Of a DNA stretch of 64,000 nucleotides, positions 42,990 through 51,746 are shown in pieces. Made by a program: the position numbers and the translations under genes. This DNA comes from an uncultured Clostridia bacterium (GTDB taxonomy: Bacteria; Bacillota; Clostridia; Christensenellales; Borkfalkiaceae): assembly GCA_944368775.1 (NCBI GenBank), contig CALVXB010000004.1, positions 1 to 64,000 on the forward strand, given 5' to 3'. Below the pieces are notes generated by a model. That model saw only the letters and a list, made by a program, of their open reading frames with translations. It ran no database searches and had not been told where the DNA came from. Each line of letters starts with the position of its first letter. Within the stretch, counting starts at the first letter, position 1.

Positions 42990-45593
42990 TTATTTACCGT
43001 AGTAGCACTTGAGATACATCTCTTTGATCTCGGAGATGAGCGGGTAGCGGGGGTTCGCGCCGGTGCACTGGTCGTCGAAGGCCTGTTCGCACATCTCGTC
43101 GAGGCGGTCGAGGAAGTTCTGCTCGTCCACGCCGTAGTCTTTGATGGTCTTTTTGATGCCGACCTTCGCCTTGAGGTCTTCGATCGCCTTGATGAGGTTT
43201 TTGACCTTGGCGTCGTCGTCTTTGCCGCCCAGGCCGAGGAACTCGGCGATCTCTGCATAGCGGCGCTTGGCGTGCGGGTAGGCGTACTGCGGGAAGGTGC
43301 CCATCTTGGTGGGAACTTCTGCGCTGTTGAAGCGGATGACTTCGCTGATCATCAGCGCGTTGGCGACGCCGTGCGGGATGTGGTGGAACGCGCCCAGCTT
43401 ATGCGCCATCGAATGGCAGACGCCGAGGAATGCGTTCGCGAAGGCGATACCTGCCATGCAGGAGGCGTCGCCCATCTTTTCGCGCGCTTCGGGGTCGCTT
43501 GCGCCGTTCTCGTACGAGCGGGGCAGGTACTCGAAGATGAGCTTGAGCGCGACGAGCGCCTGGCCGTCGGTGTACGGGGTCGCCATGATGGACGCGTACG
43601 CCTCGAGCGCGTGGGTCATCGCATCGATACCGGTCGCCGCCGTCAGGCCGCGCGGCATGCTCATCATGAAGTCTGCGTCGACGATGGCCATCTTCGGCAG
43701 CAGCTCGTAGTCGGCCAGAGGGTACTTGATGCCCGTCGTTTCGTCGGTGATGACGGCGAACGGCGTGACCTCGGAGCCGGTACCCGCGGAGGTGGGGATG
43801 GCGATGAAGTACGCCTTTTCGCCCATCTTCGGGAAGGTGTACACCCTCTTGCGGATATCCATGAAGCGCATCGCCATGTCGAGGAAGTCGACTTCGGGAT
43901 GTTCATACAGCACCCACATGATCTTGCCGGCGTCCATTGCGGAGCCGCCGCCGAGGGCGATGATGCAGTCGGGCTGGAACTCGGTCATCAGCTTTGCGCC
44001 TTCTTTCGCGCAGGCCAGGTTGGGGTCGGGCGCGACGTTGTAGAAGCAGGTGTACCGGATGCCCATTTCGTCCAGCTTGTCGGTGATGGGCTTGATATAG
44101 TTGTTTTTGTACAGGAATTCGTCGGTGACGATGAAGGCGCGCTTTTTGCCCATGACGCTCTTGAGTTCGTCGAGGGCGACGGGCAGGCAGCCGCGCTTGT
44201 GGTAAACTTTTTCAGGCAATCTCAGCCACAGCATATTTTCTTTCCTCTCCGCTAAGGTCTTGATGTTCAGAAGGTGCTTGACGCCGACGTTTTCCGAAAC
44301 CGAGTTGCCGCCCCACGAGCCGCAGCCCAGGGTAAGCGAAGGGTTGAGCTTGAAGTTGTAGATGTCGCCGATGGCGCCCTGCGAGGAAGGCATGTTGATG
44401 ATCATGCGGCAGGTCTTCATCGCCTCCTGCCACTTCGCGATCTTGTCTTTGCCCTTGATGACGTCGATGTGCAGCGACGCGGTGTGGCCGTAGCCGCCGT
44501 CCGCGATCAGGCGCTCGGCCTTGGCGACGGCGTCGTCAAAGTCCTTCGCGCGGTACAGCGCGAGCACCGGGGAGAGCTTTTCGTGCGCGAACGCCTCGTC
44601 GAGGGAGACGCTTTCGACCTCGCCGATGAGGATCTTGGCCGTGTCGGGCACGGTGAAGCCGCAAAGCTCTGCGATCTTGGGGGCGCGCTGGCCGACGATC
44701 TTGGCGTTGAGCGAGCCGTTGATGATCATCGTGCTGCGGACCTTGTCCTTTTCCTCGTCGTTGAGGATGTAGCAGCCGCGCTTGAGGAACTCGGCCTTGA
44801 CGGCGTCGTAGACGGCGTCTTCGGCGATGACAGACTGCTCGGACGCGCAGATGAGGCCGTTATCGAAGGTCTTGGAGTGGATGATGGAGTTGACGGCGAC
44901 GGTGACGTCTGCGGTCTCATCGATGATGGCGGGGGTGTTGCCCGCGCCGACGCCCAGGGCGGGTTTGCCCGAGCTGTACGCGCTGCGGACCATGCCGGGG
45001 CCGCCCGTCGCGAGGATGATGTCTGCCGTCTTCATCAGCGTGGTTGTCATGTCGAGGGAGGGCACGTCGATCCAGCCGATGATGCCCTCGGGCGCGCCCG
45101 CCTTGACGGCCGCTTCGAGCACGACCTTCGCCGCGGCGATGGTGCAGTTTTTTGCGCGCGGGTGCGGCGAGATGATGATGCCGTTGCGCGATTTGAGGCA
45201 GATGAGCGTCTTGAAGATCGCGGTCGAGGTCGGGTTGGTGGTCGGGATGACCGCGGCGACCAGGCCGATGGGCTCGGCGATCTTTTTGATGCCGTAGGAA
45301 GCGTCCTCTTCGATGACGCCTACCGTCTTCATGTCCTTATACTTGTTGTAGATGTACTCGGCAGCATAGTGGTTTTTGATGACCTTGTCCTCGACGATAC
45401 CCATGCCCGTCTCGGCGACAGCCATCTTTGCGAGGGGGATACGCTGGTTGTTTGCAGCCAAAGCGGCGGCGGCAAAGATCTTGTCCACCTGTTCTTGGCT
45501 GTAGGTAGCGAAAACTTCCTGCGCTTTTTTGACCTGCTCGATCTTCCGCATCAAAGCATCGACCGAATCGACGATCATCTGTTCGTTGTCCAT
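42990..45593 (-). CDS. adhE: Bifunctional acetaldehyde-CoA/alcohol dehydrogenase
   Basis: 867 residues with two domains. Residues 1-440 are the CoA-acylating aldehyde dehydrogenase (VIPTTNPTSTAIFK, catalytic Cys in DNGLICASEQS, GVGAGNTPAII). Residues 455-867 are the iron-dependent alcohol dehydrogenase (ALGGGSAMDAGKIMW, TSAGTGSEVTPFAVI, His ligands in AFLGVCHSMAHKLGAFHHIPHGVANA). Reduces acetyl-CoA to ethanol in two NADH-consuming steps and forms spirosomes. Second gene of the operon with rex, 17 nt after it, consistent with redox control. GGAG site before ATG 45593. Confidence 0.97.
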   Translation of the reverse strand: MDNEQMIVDSVDALMRKIEQVKKAQEVFATYSQEQVDKIFAAAALAANNQRIPLAKMAVAETGMGIVEDKVIKNHYAAEYIYNKYKDMKTVGVIEEDASYGIKKIAEPIGLVAAVIPTTNPTSTAIFKTLICLKSRNGIIISPHPRAKNCTIAAAKVVLEAAVKAGAPEGIIGWIDVPSLDMTTTLMKTADIILATGGPGMVRSAYSSGKPALGVGAGNTPAIIDETADVTVAVNSIIHSKTFDNGLICASEQSVIAEDAVYDAVKAEFLKRGCYILNDEEKDKVRSTMIINGSLNAKIVGQRAPKIAELCGFTVPDTAKILIGEVESVSLDEAFAHEKLSPVLALYRAKDFDDAVAKAERLIADGGYGHTASLHIDVIKGKDKIAKWQEAMKTCRMIINMPSSQGAIGDIYNFKLNPSLTLGCGSWGGNSVSENVGVKHLLNIKTLAERKENMLWLRLPEKVYHKRGCLPVALDELKSVMGKKRAFIVTDEFLYKNNYIKPITDKLDEMGIRYTCFYNVAPDPNLACAKEGAKLMTEFQPDCIIALGGGSAMDAGKIMWVLYEHPEVDFLDMAMRFMDIRKRVYTFPKMGEKAYFIAIPTSAGTGSEVTPFAVITDETTGIKYPLADYELLPKMAIVDADFMMSMPRGLTAATGIDAMTHALEAYASIMATPYTDGQALVALKLIFEYLPRSYENGASDPEAREKMGDASCMAGIAFANAFLGVCHSMAHKLGAFHHIPHGVANALMISEVIRFNSAEVPTKMGTFPQYAYPHAKRRYAEIAEFLGLGGKDDDAKVKNLIKAIEDLKAKVGIKKTIKDYGVDEQNFLDRLDEMCEQAFDDQCTGANPRYPLISEIKEMYLKCYYGK

Positions 45594-45610
45594 TTGACCT
45601 TCTCCTTGAT

Positions 45611-46267
45611 TTATTTTTCGTTGTTTAATATCTCAGCGAGGCGCTGGGACAGGATCGCGAGCGACGCTGCCATGTCCTCGTTTTTGACCGCGATGTTTTC
45701 GGGGAGGGAAAGGTGCACGGGCGCGAAGTTCCATATGGCGCGCACGCCCCCTTCTGCCAGCCTGTCGGCGACTTCTTGCGCCGCCCCTTTGGGGACGGCG
45801 ATGATGCCGATGCGCACGTTCAGCCGCCGCACCAGGTGCACCAGCTCGCGCACGTCGAACACGCGCACCCCGCCGATCGTTTTCCCGATGCGGGAGGGGT
45901 CGCTGTCGAAGGCGGCGACGATATTCAATCCGTAATTTTTGAACCCGTCGTAGCCGACCAGCGCGCTGCCCAGGCCGCCCGCGCCCACCAAGACCGCGTC
46001 GGACACGTTGTCGTACCCCAAAAAGCGGTCGATGCCGGCGATCAGCTCCTCGACGTCAAACCCCAGCTTGGGCCTGCCCGCGACCGAGCCGATGACGGCG
46101 AAGTCCTTGCGGACCTGCACGGCGCTCAGGTGCAGCTCTTCGGCGATGGCGGCGGATGACACCGTCTTTTCCCCTTCTGCCTTCTTTTCGGTCAGATACC
46201 GGTGATATGCGGGCAGACGGCCGATCGTGGCTTTGGATACATTCGCCATGTCTTTGTTGTTGCCCAT
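45611..46267 (-). CDS. rex: Redox-sensing transcriptional repressor Rex
   Basis: 218 residues. N-terminal winged helix (VSKATIGRLPAYHRYL, SSAAIAEELHLSAVQVRKDFAVIG) and a Rossmann NAD(H)-binding domain (VLVGAGGLGSAL, AFDSDPSRIG, IIAVPKGAAQEVADRL, WNFAPVHL). Binds operators at low NADH and releases at high NADH. Start ATG 46267 has AGGGTG upstream; ATG 46249 is possible. It heads the adhE operon, and a Rex-box-like palindrome overlaps the transcription start, indicating autoregulation together with adhE. Confidence 0.96.
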   Translation of the reverse strand: MGNNKDMANVSKATIGRLPAYHRYLTEKKAEGEKTVSSAAIAEELHLSAVQVRKDFAVIGSVAGRPKLGFDVEELIAGIDRFLGYDNVSDAVLVGAGGLGSALVGYDGFKNYGLNIVAAFDSDPSRIGKTIGGVRVFDVRELVHLVRRLNVRIGIIAVPKGAAQEVADRLAEGGVRAIWNFAPVHLSLPENIAVKNEDMAASLAILSQRLAEILNNEK

Positions 46268-46299
46268 CTTTCACCCTTTCGATAATCGATATTTTTTTA

Positions 46300-46317
46300 T
46301 TGATACCTTTTTATCGA
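46300..46317. promoter_or_regulatory. Candidate Rex operator
   Basis: TTGATACCTTTTTATCGA matches 10 of 14 fixed positions of the clostridial Rex box TTGTTAA-N4-TTAACAA. A further perfect 7-bp inverted repeat ATCGATA (46286-46292) / TATCGAT (46312-46318) overlaps it. It covers the predicted start point of rex. Confidence 0.5.
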
Positions 46318-46321
46318 TTCA

Positions 46322-46351
46322 ATCATAGCAGAACCGCGGCCGATTTGTCAA
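46322..46351 (-). promoter_or_regulatory. Sigma-A promoter of rex-adhE-kinase
   Basis: Minus-strand TTGACA (46351-46346), 18-nt spacer, TATGAT (46327-46322). The rest of the gap to 46480 holds no gene. Confidence 0.65.
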
Positions 46352-46480
46352 ACTCTGAAAACAATTTTTTGAAAAGGATGGTTTTTTATCGAAGCGCACG
46401 CATTTTGTGTTTTTTTGACACGCGCTATGCCTGCATTCTTATGATACCACGCTTTGTAAAACTTTTCAATAGTTTTGCGA

Positions 46481-46510
46481 AAAAAACCGCCGCGGATGCG
46501 GCGGTTTTTT
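46481..46510 (-). terminator. Bidirectional terminator
   Basis: AAAAAACCGCCGC-GGAT-GCGGCGGTTTTTT (46481-46493 with 46498-46510), directly after the end of the gene at 46513. Symmetrical T-runs on both strands. Confidence 0.85.
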
Positions 46511-46512
46511 TG

Positions 46513-47454
46513 TTATTTTGTGAGATCTTCGATGATGGAGCGGGCGATCTCCTCCGTTTCGGCGCAGATGCGCGCCTCTTCGCCCTGCGGCGTAGAGCCC
46601 GCGCGGGCGTTGCGCACCTTTGCGCCGCGCGCCCGCACGAAGCGGCGGGTGCACACGGCGAGCACCACCAAGAGAACGAGCGCGACGGCGAGGCAGATGA
46701 CGGCGGGGATGAGGATCTGCCAGCCCTGCACGGCGTTGATGAACATCGCGAGCACGCCGCCCGCGACGGCGAAGAGCAAAAAGAGGGCGGCGAAGGCGGC
46801 AAACAGCAGCCGCGACAGCTTGTACTCGCGCAGGACGGCGGGGCGCGCCTCGGCGCGGATGCGCTCGTCCTCCGCGCTCAACTGCTCCTGCCGCACGGCG
46901 CACTCGTCTGCCGTCTGCTCGAGGCGGGGCACATAGCAGGCGGCGATGGCGGCGCGCTCCTCCGGCTTCATGCGGCGCAGCGCCTTGTCGTACGCCTGAC
47001 TGCAATCGTCGATGGCGGAAAAATCGGTGAAGTCGCGCGTCTGCACGCGCACCACGCCGAACCACGGCCGCCAATCCGCCCCGTAGAGGGCGCCGCTGTC
47101 GAGGTACTTTTCGCCGGCGGCGTCTAAATCGCCCGCGGCGTACAGGCGCTCTGCCTCGTCGTACAGCCGCCGCGCGCGCAGCCGCCTGCCCTCGCGCTCC
47201 GCCTCGTACGCGGCGCGCATCTGCGCGTCGGCGGCGTGCGCCGCGCGCACGCCCTCCTCGCGCGCGAGCTCGTCCTCCTCTCCTTCCGCAAAAGGGTCCG
47301 CAGAAAGGAAGTCGGGCACGTCGACGATGATCTCGTCCGGCGAGCCCTCGTCCGGCGAGCCCTCGCCCGGCGCGCCGCCCTCGGGCGCGCCCTCCCCGTA
47401 TTTGCGCAGACGGATCTTTCCGTCGTCGTTCAAGTCAAGATTCCTCTCTTCCAT
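46513..47454 (-). CDS. Membrane protein of unknown function downstream of ispE
   Basis: 313 residues from ATG 47454 with GGAGG upstream; it overlaps the ispE stop by 20 nt. N-terminal 45 residues are Gly/Asp/Glu-rich (disordered); residues 55-170 have a TPR-like helical pattern (RLYDEAERLYAAGDLDAAGEKYLDSG, AIDDCSQAYDKALRRM). Two transmembrane helices lie at about 220-245 and 250-272, followed by a basic tail. No family recognised with confidence. Likely cotranscribed with ispE. Confidence 0.75.
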   Translation of the reverse strand: MEERNLDLNDDGKIRLRKYGEGAPEGGAPGEGSPDEGSPDEIIVDVPDFLSADPFAEGEEDELAREEGVRAAHAADAQMRAAYEAEREGRRLRARRLYDEAERLYAAGDLDAAGEKYLDSGALYGADWRPWFGVVRVQTRDFTDFSAIDDCSQAYDKALRRMKPEERAAIAACYVPRLEQTADECAVRQEQLSAEDERIRAEARPAVLREYKLSRLLFAAFAALFLLFAVAGGVLAMFINAVQGWQILIPAVICLAVALVLLVVLAVCTRRFVRARGAKVRNARAGSTPQGEEARICAETEEIARSIIEDLTK

Positions 47455-48385
47455 CCTTCCTCCGTTGCGGCCCGCACGCGGCGAGCTCGTCTGCGCCGAG
47501 CGCAAAGGGGCTCGGCAGGCCCTTCCCTTTCTCGGGAAGGAGCGTATGTACGATGCGCGTGCGCATCTTCCCTTTATATCTGCTCTGCGCCCAGCGGCAC
47601 AGCTCTTCGCTTTCAAACAGGGCGAACACCGCGCTGCCCGAGCCGGTCACCTCGCAGGCGGCGGGCGAAAAGGAGGCCGCCGCAGACAACGCTTCACAGA
47701 CGTCGCCGTTGAGCGCGCACGCGGGCCGCCGGAGCGCGTTGTACACGTTGGCCGCCACGCCCGCAAAGTCGCCCGCCCGCAAAGCCGCAGCCAGCCGCGC
47801 GCTGTCCGCGCGCAGCGGGTCGGGCGACTCGTCGTACTTTTGGTAGCACTCTGCCGTGGAGACGGGCGTGCCGGGCAGAAAGAACAGCATATCGTACCGC
47901 CGCGGGGATGTGAGCGGCTCGACGCGCGTGCCCCGCCCGCTCAGGCGGGCGAACCCGCCGCGCAGCATGTAGCCGGTGTCGCTGCCCAGCCCGTCTGCAA
48001 GCGCCTTGAGCGCGGCGAAGTCTTCGACTTTATACAACTTCGCGAGGGCGTTGAGCACCCCCGCCGCGTCCGCAGACGAGCCGCCCAGCCCCGCGCCCAT
48101 CGGGATGTCCTTATCGATCTCGATGTCTGCGCCGCCCGTGCCGAAGGCGGAAACGAACGCCTCGCCCGCGCGCACGGCGTTGTTGCGTTCGGGCGGGATG
48201 CCCTCGCTGCCGCAGCCGCGCATGTACACGTTGACCAGCTTGTCTTTGCGGGCGCGGGCGCGGATGACGTCGCAGATGTTCACGCTCGCGACGACGGTGT
48301 CGAGGGCGTGCCAACCCTCCCGCACGCCGGAGATGTTCAGCGACAGGTTGACCTTGGCATAGCTTTTGACCCGTACAGATAACAC
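47435..48385 (-). CDS. ispE: 4-diphosphocytidyl-2-C-methyl-D-erythritol kinase
   Basis: 316 residues of the GHMP kinase fold: N-terminal SYAKVNLSLNISG, ATP-binding IPMGAGLGGSSADAAGVLNAL and C-terminal VTGSGSAVFALFE. Phosphorylates CDP-methylerythritol in the MEP isoprenoid pathway. The C-terminal 30 residues are longer than usual. Context (SPOCS/LysM and Veg-like genes upstream) matches ispE neighbourhoods in Clostridia and Bacillus. Confidence 0.96.
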   Translation of the reverse strand: MLSVRVKSYAKVNLSLNISGVREGWHALDTVVASVNICDVIRARARKDKLVNVYMRGCGSEGIPPERNNAVRAGEAFVSAFGTGGADIEIDKDIPMGAGLGGSSADAAGVLNALAKLYKVEDFAALKALADGLGSDTGYMLRGGFARLSGRGTRVEPLTSPRRYDMLFFLPGTPVSTAECYQKYDESPDPLRADSARLAAALRAGDFAGVAANVYNALRRPACALNGDVCEALSAAASFSPAACEVTGSGSAVFALFESEELCRWAQSRYKGKMRTRIVHTLLPEKGKGLPSPFALGADELAACGPQRRKDGREES

Positions 48386-48413
48386 GGCGCGCCTCGCGAT
48401 GATTTCTGCCTCT

Positions 48414-48442
48414 ATTATACCAATTTTCGGCGGAAATGTAAA
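48414..48442 (-). promoter_or_regulatory. Sigma-A promoter of ispE
   Basis: Minus-strand TTTACA (48442-48437), 17-nt spacer, TATAAT (48419-48414). Confidence 0.65.
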
Positions 48443-48680
48443 CGTTGAAAGGGCAATTCGGTGAAAGATTCATGAGAATGAGGCAAAATCCGCACGGGCA
48501 GGCGGGCCTCCGCGGCAGCCGCCGCCCCGCCTCCCTGCCCGACGCCCCGCCCGCGCGCCCTGCCCTGCCGCCGATGCGGAACGCGCGCAAAGGCCGCGCC
48601 GCCCGCAAAGCGGGCGGCGCGGCGGTCGGAAACGGGCGGGCGGCGAAGATGCCTTGCGGCGGCGCGGCAAAATGCCGCGC

Positions 48681-48796
48681 CGCCAAACCAAAACGAGGGC
48701 GCAACCGGGGCCGCGGCGGCCGCAACAGGGAGAGGCGGGGCGAGGTCGCGCCGCCAAACCGAAACAAGGGCTCAACCCGGGTCGCGGCGGCGCCAG
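48681..48796 (-). repeat. Duplicated 3' end of the SPOCS gene
   Basis: About 45 bp around the stop codon of the SPOCS gene (48752-48796) recurs 71 bp further downstream (48681-48725) with roughly seven differences. In between and around, 48443-48771 is extremely GC-rich (CCGCGCCGCC, GGGCGGCG hairpins) and contains no gene. Confidence 0.55.
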
Positions 48797-50259
48797 AGGA
48801 CGATGCGCTCGCTGCCGGTGAGGGGGAAGGAGAGGCCGGGGGCGACCTCTTCGGGCGCGCGACCCAGCTTTTTGGCGACCTCCCACAGCGTGTCGCCCGC
48901 GGCGGGAAAAAAGACGGTGACTGCGCCCGCAGCCTCGTCTGCGGGCGAACCGACGGCGAGGTCGGCGACGCAGCGGCCTTCTTCCGCCGTATAGAGGGTG
49001 ACGAACAGCTTGAGCGAGCCCTCCGCCTCCGGCTCGGCGCGGCGGCGGACGGAGACGCCGCAGCAGAGGGCGGAGACTTCGGCACGGTCTCCCGCGCGGG
49101 CGCGGTCGCTGCGGACGGGGAAGGCGAATGGCAGGCTGACGCGCGCGCTCGCGGGGGCGCCGTCGCCGTCTTTGCCGAACACGACGGCGTTGAGCACCCC
49201 CTCGCACAACACCTCGCCGTCGGCGACGGTGGCGGCGGCCTCGACCGAGCACAGAGCCGCCGACTGCAATGTTTCGGCGACCGGCCCGTCTGACGCGGCG
49301 GCGCCGGAGACGCGCTCGGCGGCGGTGAAGGCGCACAGCGGCTGCTCGGCGCGCACGGCGGCGAAGGAGAGCTCGCTCTCGAAGCCGGGGCAGAAGGCGT
49401 CGCGCGGGAGCTGCACCTCCTCGACGCGGTAGACGCGGCCGAAGACGCGCAGTTCGAGGCGGGCGAGGATGGAGCAGCGGCCCTTTTCTTCGTCGCAGGC
49501 GGCGGTGAGGTTTGCCGACAGCACCTCGGCGCGGGCGTCGCAGGGCATGCCCGCCTCCGCCTCGGCGCAGGGGATCTCGGCGCGGAAGGGGATGAGCCGC
49601 TCGTAGGCGACCGTCTCCCGCTCCCCCTCCTTTTTGGCGAGGACGGCAAGGTTCACCTCGCCGGAGACGTCGAGGCTGCCCGCCCCCGCCACGACGCGGC
49701 GCAGGCACACCTGCTCGCTGTGCAGGAGGATGTCGCCGACGTAGTCCGTTTCAAATTCCTCCTCCTGCGCAAAGGTGCCGCTGCAAAGGGCGATGCGCGC
49801 GATGCGCACGGGGGCGCGGTCGCACACCACCCCCTCCCCGCCCGCGAGGCAGCGCAGCTGCGCGGGCGCGTACAGGTCGATCTCCGCCGTGACGATGGCG
49901 GAGAGCACGAGCGCGCGGCCCTCGGTGCGCGTCTCCACCTTTTCGACGCGCAGGCGCACCTCCGCCTTTTGGGCGGGCGCGGCGTCCTCGCAGGCGGCGC
50001 GGTGCGAAAACTCCGCCCCCCGCTCCACCCCCGTCACCGCGCCGTCGGGCGCGGCGGTGACGGCGGAAAAAAAGAGCTTGCCGCCGTAACGCACCTCGCC
50101 CGGCAGCACCTCGGCTGCGCCGCAGACGACGCGCGGGCTGACGGCGAGCAGCTTTTCGTCGGCGCGGCCGTCCAAGCGGCACTCGACGATGGACTGCGCG
50201 CGCAGGCGGGGGCCGCAGGCGGTGTATTCGTATGTTTCGTATTGCGGACTGACGGACAT
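48772..50259 (-). CDS. SPOCS (DUF3794) and LysM spore-envelope protein
   Basis: 495 residues. Repeated SPOCS-type beta domains around residues 30-150, 165-290 and 300-425 (each ends in a V.V.A or L.V.V..T pattern such as EVNLAVLAKKEGERETVAYERLIPF). The C-terminal 50 residues are a LysM domain (FPAAGDTLWEVAKKLGRAPEEVAPG). Proteins of this design attach to the spore envelope or peptidoglycan. Upstream promoter is of SigE type, supporting mother-cell expression. Located beside ispE and divergent from the Veg-like gene, as in other spore formers. GGGAGG before ATG 50259. Confidence 0.88.
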   Translation of the reverse strand: MSVSPQYETYEYTACGPRLRAQSIVECRLDGRADEKLLAVSPRVVCGAAEVLPGEVRYGGKLFFSAVTAAPDGAVTGVERGAEFSHRAACEDAAPAQKAEVRLRVEKVETRTEGRALVLSAIVTAEIDLYAPAQLRCLAGGEGVVCDRAPVRIARIALCSGTFAQEEEFETDYVGDILLHSEQVCLRRVVAGAGSLDVSGEVNLAVLAKKEGERETVAYERLIPFRAEIPCAEAEAGMPCDARAEVLSANLTAACDEEKGRCSILARLELRVFGRVYRVEEVQLPRDAFCPGFESELSFAAVRAEQPLCAFTAAERVSGAAASDGPVAETLQSAALCSVEAAATVADGEVLCEGVLNAVVFGKDGDGAPASARVSLPFAFPVRSDRARAGDRAEVSALCCGVSVRRRAEPEAEGSLKLFVTLYTAEEGRCVADLAVGSPADEAAGAVTVFFPAAGDTLWEVAKKLGRAPEEVAPGLSFPLTGSERIVLWRRRDPG

Positions 50260-50288
50260 GGAAGGACCTCCCGAAGTTTTTCTCTCTC

Positions 50289-50317
50289 ATCCTATGCCGC
50301 AGATCCCGCTTTTATGC
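50289..50317 (-). promoter_or_regulatory. SigE-like promoter of the SPOCS/LysM gene
   Basis: Minus-strand GCATAAA (50317-50311), 14-nt spacer, CATAGGAT (50296-50289). Same boxes as upstream of the M1 peptidase gene. Confidence 0.6.
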
Positions 50318-50579
50318 CTCGCCCCTGCCGCTACTCCCTTGCCGCCGCCCCCTGCCTTGTTCCCCTGCCGCCCGCCGGCGAGGGGCGCCGCTCCGCCCCC
50401 ACAAGCGCAGGCGCGCCGCCGGCCGCCCCGCCGAAGCCGCCTGCCCGCGCCCTGTGCGGCGCTTCTTTTATTTTTGAAGAAAAAAACCGCCCGCCTGCCT
50501 GCGGCGCGCGCATAGTTTTGCGGCAGACGGGTATACTGACGGCAGAGGAGGCCCCGCCCGCGCGCGGGGGAACACAGCC
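50318..50579. other. Gene-free GC-rich region between the SPOCS and Veg-like genes
   Basis: Low-complexity CCG/CGC sequence without a supported gene. A plus-strand TATACT (50532-50537) could be the -10 of the Veg-like gene, but no good -35 is visible at 17 nt. Confidence 0.5.
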
Positions 50580-50837
50580 ATGATCCAACCCCGCAACGAC
50601 ATTTCTGCCCTCAAGGCGCGCATCCGCCGCTTCCGCGACAAGCCGGTGAGCGTGCACGTCGACCTCGGCCGCAACAAGAGCGCCGACTTTACGGGCACCC
50701 TTTCGGGCGTGTACCCCGCCCTGTTCACCGTGCGGCCGGACGACGCCGCCTACCGCGGCAAGACGGCGTGGTCGTACGCGGAGCTGCTGTGCGGCAGCGT
50801 GCAGGTGCGCCCCCGCCCGCGGCGGGCGCAGCCGTAA
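50580..50837 (+). CDS. veg: Veg-like protein
   Basis: 85 residues. NDISALKARIRRFRDKPVSVHVDLGRNKSADFTGTLSGVYPALFTV resembles Veg (ALK..I....G..V.L..N.GR.K.....G.L...YP..F.V). Divergent in its C-terminal part (basic PRPRRAQP tail). Veg in Bacillus affects biofilm and spore germination. Position next to the SPOCS/ispE block agrees with the veg-ispE order. Ribosome site weak (GGGGGAA). Confidence 0.8.
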   Translation: MIQPRNDISALKARIRRFRDKPVSVHVDLGRNKSADFTGTLSGVYPALFTVRPDDAAYRGKTAWSYAELLCGSVQVRPRPRRAQP

Positions 50838-50840
50838 ATC

Positions 50841-50932
50841 GCCGCCCCGCGCCTGCGCGCGGGGCGGCACAAAGCGAGCGCCCCGCGAGAGCGGGGCGCT
50901 GAAAGATGGGCGCCCCGCTTCCGCGGGGCGCC
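50841..50932. terminator. Three stacked GC hairpins between convergent genes
   Basis: Stems at 50841-50852/50857-50868, 50877-50886/50891-50900 and 50909-50918/50923-50932 (10-12 bp each). All lack a strong T-run, so they may act as transcription or RNA-decay barriers between the Veg-like and zinc-ribbon genes. A fourth GC palindrome lies near 50957-50974. Confidence 0.55.
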
Positions 50933-50981
50933 GTGCCGTACATACGATACCGTTTTGGGGCGCGCTGCGCGCCCGCAAGGC

Positions 50982-51482
50982 TTAAAAATCGTCGTCCTCG
51001 TCCTCCTCTTCGTCCTCATCGTCTTCGTCGTCCAGGTCGTCGAAGTCGCCGTCGTAGTCGAGGTCGTCGACGGAAGATGCGTCGCTCTCCGACTCTTCGA
51101 CGTAGTCGTCCTCCATTTCGTCGTCAAAGTCGTCGGCGAAGTCGTCGCCGATGTCGATGCCGTCGCTTTCGAGCACGAGGTCGTCCGTCTCCTCATCGAG
51201 GTAATTGCGCCACTCCTCGTCTTTATCGGGGTCGATGTCCTCCTCCTCGACGTAGTTGTCGGCGCTTTGCCTGCACTCTTCGCACATCTTTTCGCCGGGG
51301 CGCATATAGTTTTCGCCGCAGACGGGGCAAAGTTCGGTCTTTTCTTCGTCCGCCTCCTCCTCGTCCATGTCGGCAAAGCGCAGCTTGCCGCCCTGCATCT
51401 CGGCCAGGCAGACGTCGCAGTAGTCCTTATCCTCTTCGATATAGTTGAGTTCGCAACGGGGGCACTTTTTATACTTTGGCAT
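50982..51482 (-). CDS. Double zinc-ribbon protein with a long acidic tail
   Basis: 166 residues. Two zinc ribbons: CPRCELNYIEEDKDYCDVC (7-25) and CPVCGENYMRPGEKMCEEC (52-70). The remaining 95 residues are almost only Asp/Glu with scattered hydrophobics, ending DDEDEEEDEDDDF. No known family. The zinc ribbons could bind nucleic acid or protein; acidic tails of this kind occur in the RNA polymerase delta subunit, so an RNA-polymerase or ribosome role is one possibility. Gap 51483-51746 upstream and downstream contains only a terminator. Confidence 0.8.
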   Translation of the reverse strand: MPKYKKCPRCELNYIEEDKDYCDVCLAEMQGGKLRFADMDEEEADEEKTELCPVCGENYMRPGEKMCEECRQSADNYVEEEDIDPDKDEEWRNYLDEETDDLVLESDGIDIGDDFADDFDDEMEDDYVEESESDASSVDDLDYDGDFDDLDDEDDEDEEEDEDDDF

Positions 51483-51687
51483 GATTCACCTCGACCGCGC
51501 CGCGCGGGCGCGTCCTATACAGATATATACCGGCGGCAGGTACTATGTGCAGCTCCGCCGAGAAAAATGCGCGCCGTGCGCACAAAATTTTCGTGCGTTA
51601 TTATACTAATTCGACGCGCGTTTGTAAAGCATTTTTCGCTGCCCTTTCGCACTTTTTTATGCAAGGATGCCCGCTTTTGGCATAAAA

Positions 51688-51717
51688 TAGAAAAGACGGA
51701 AGTTTTTCCGTCTTTTC
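51688..51717 (+). terminator. Terminator-like hairpin
   Basis: AAAAGACGGAA / TTCCGTCTTTT (51691-51701 with 51706-51716). T-runs on both strands; most likely serves the lipoprotein gene ending at 51747 (minus). No plus-strand gene is upstream of it. Confidence 0.7.
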
Positions 51718-51746
51718 CTGCCAGATTTTATCTGTTTTTGCGAAAA

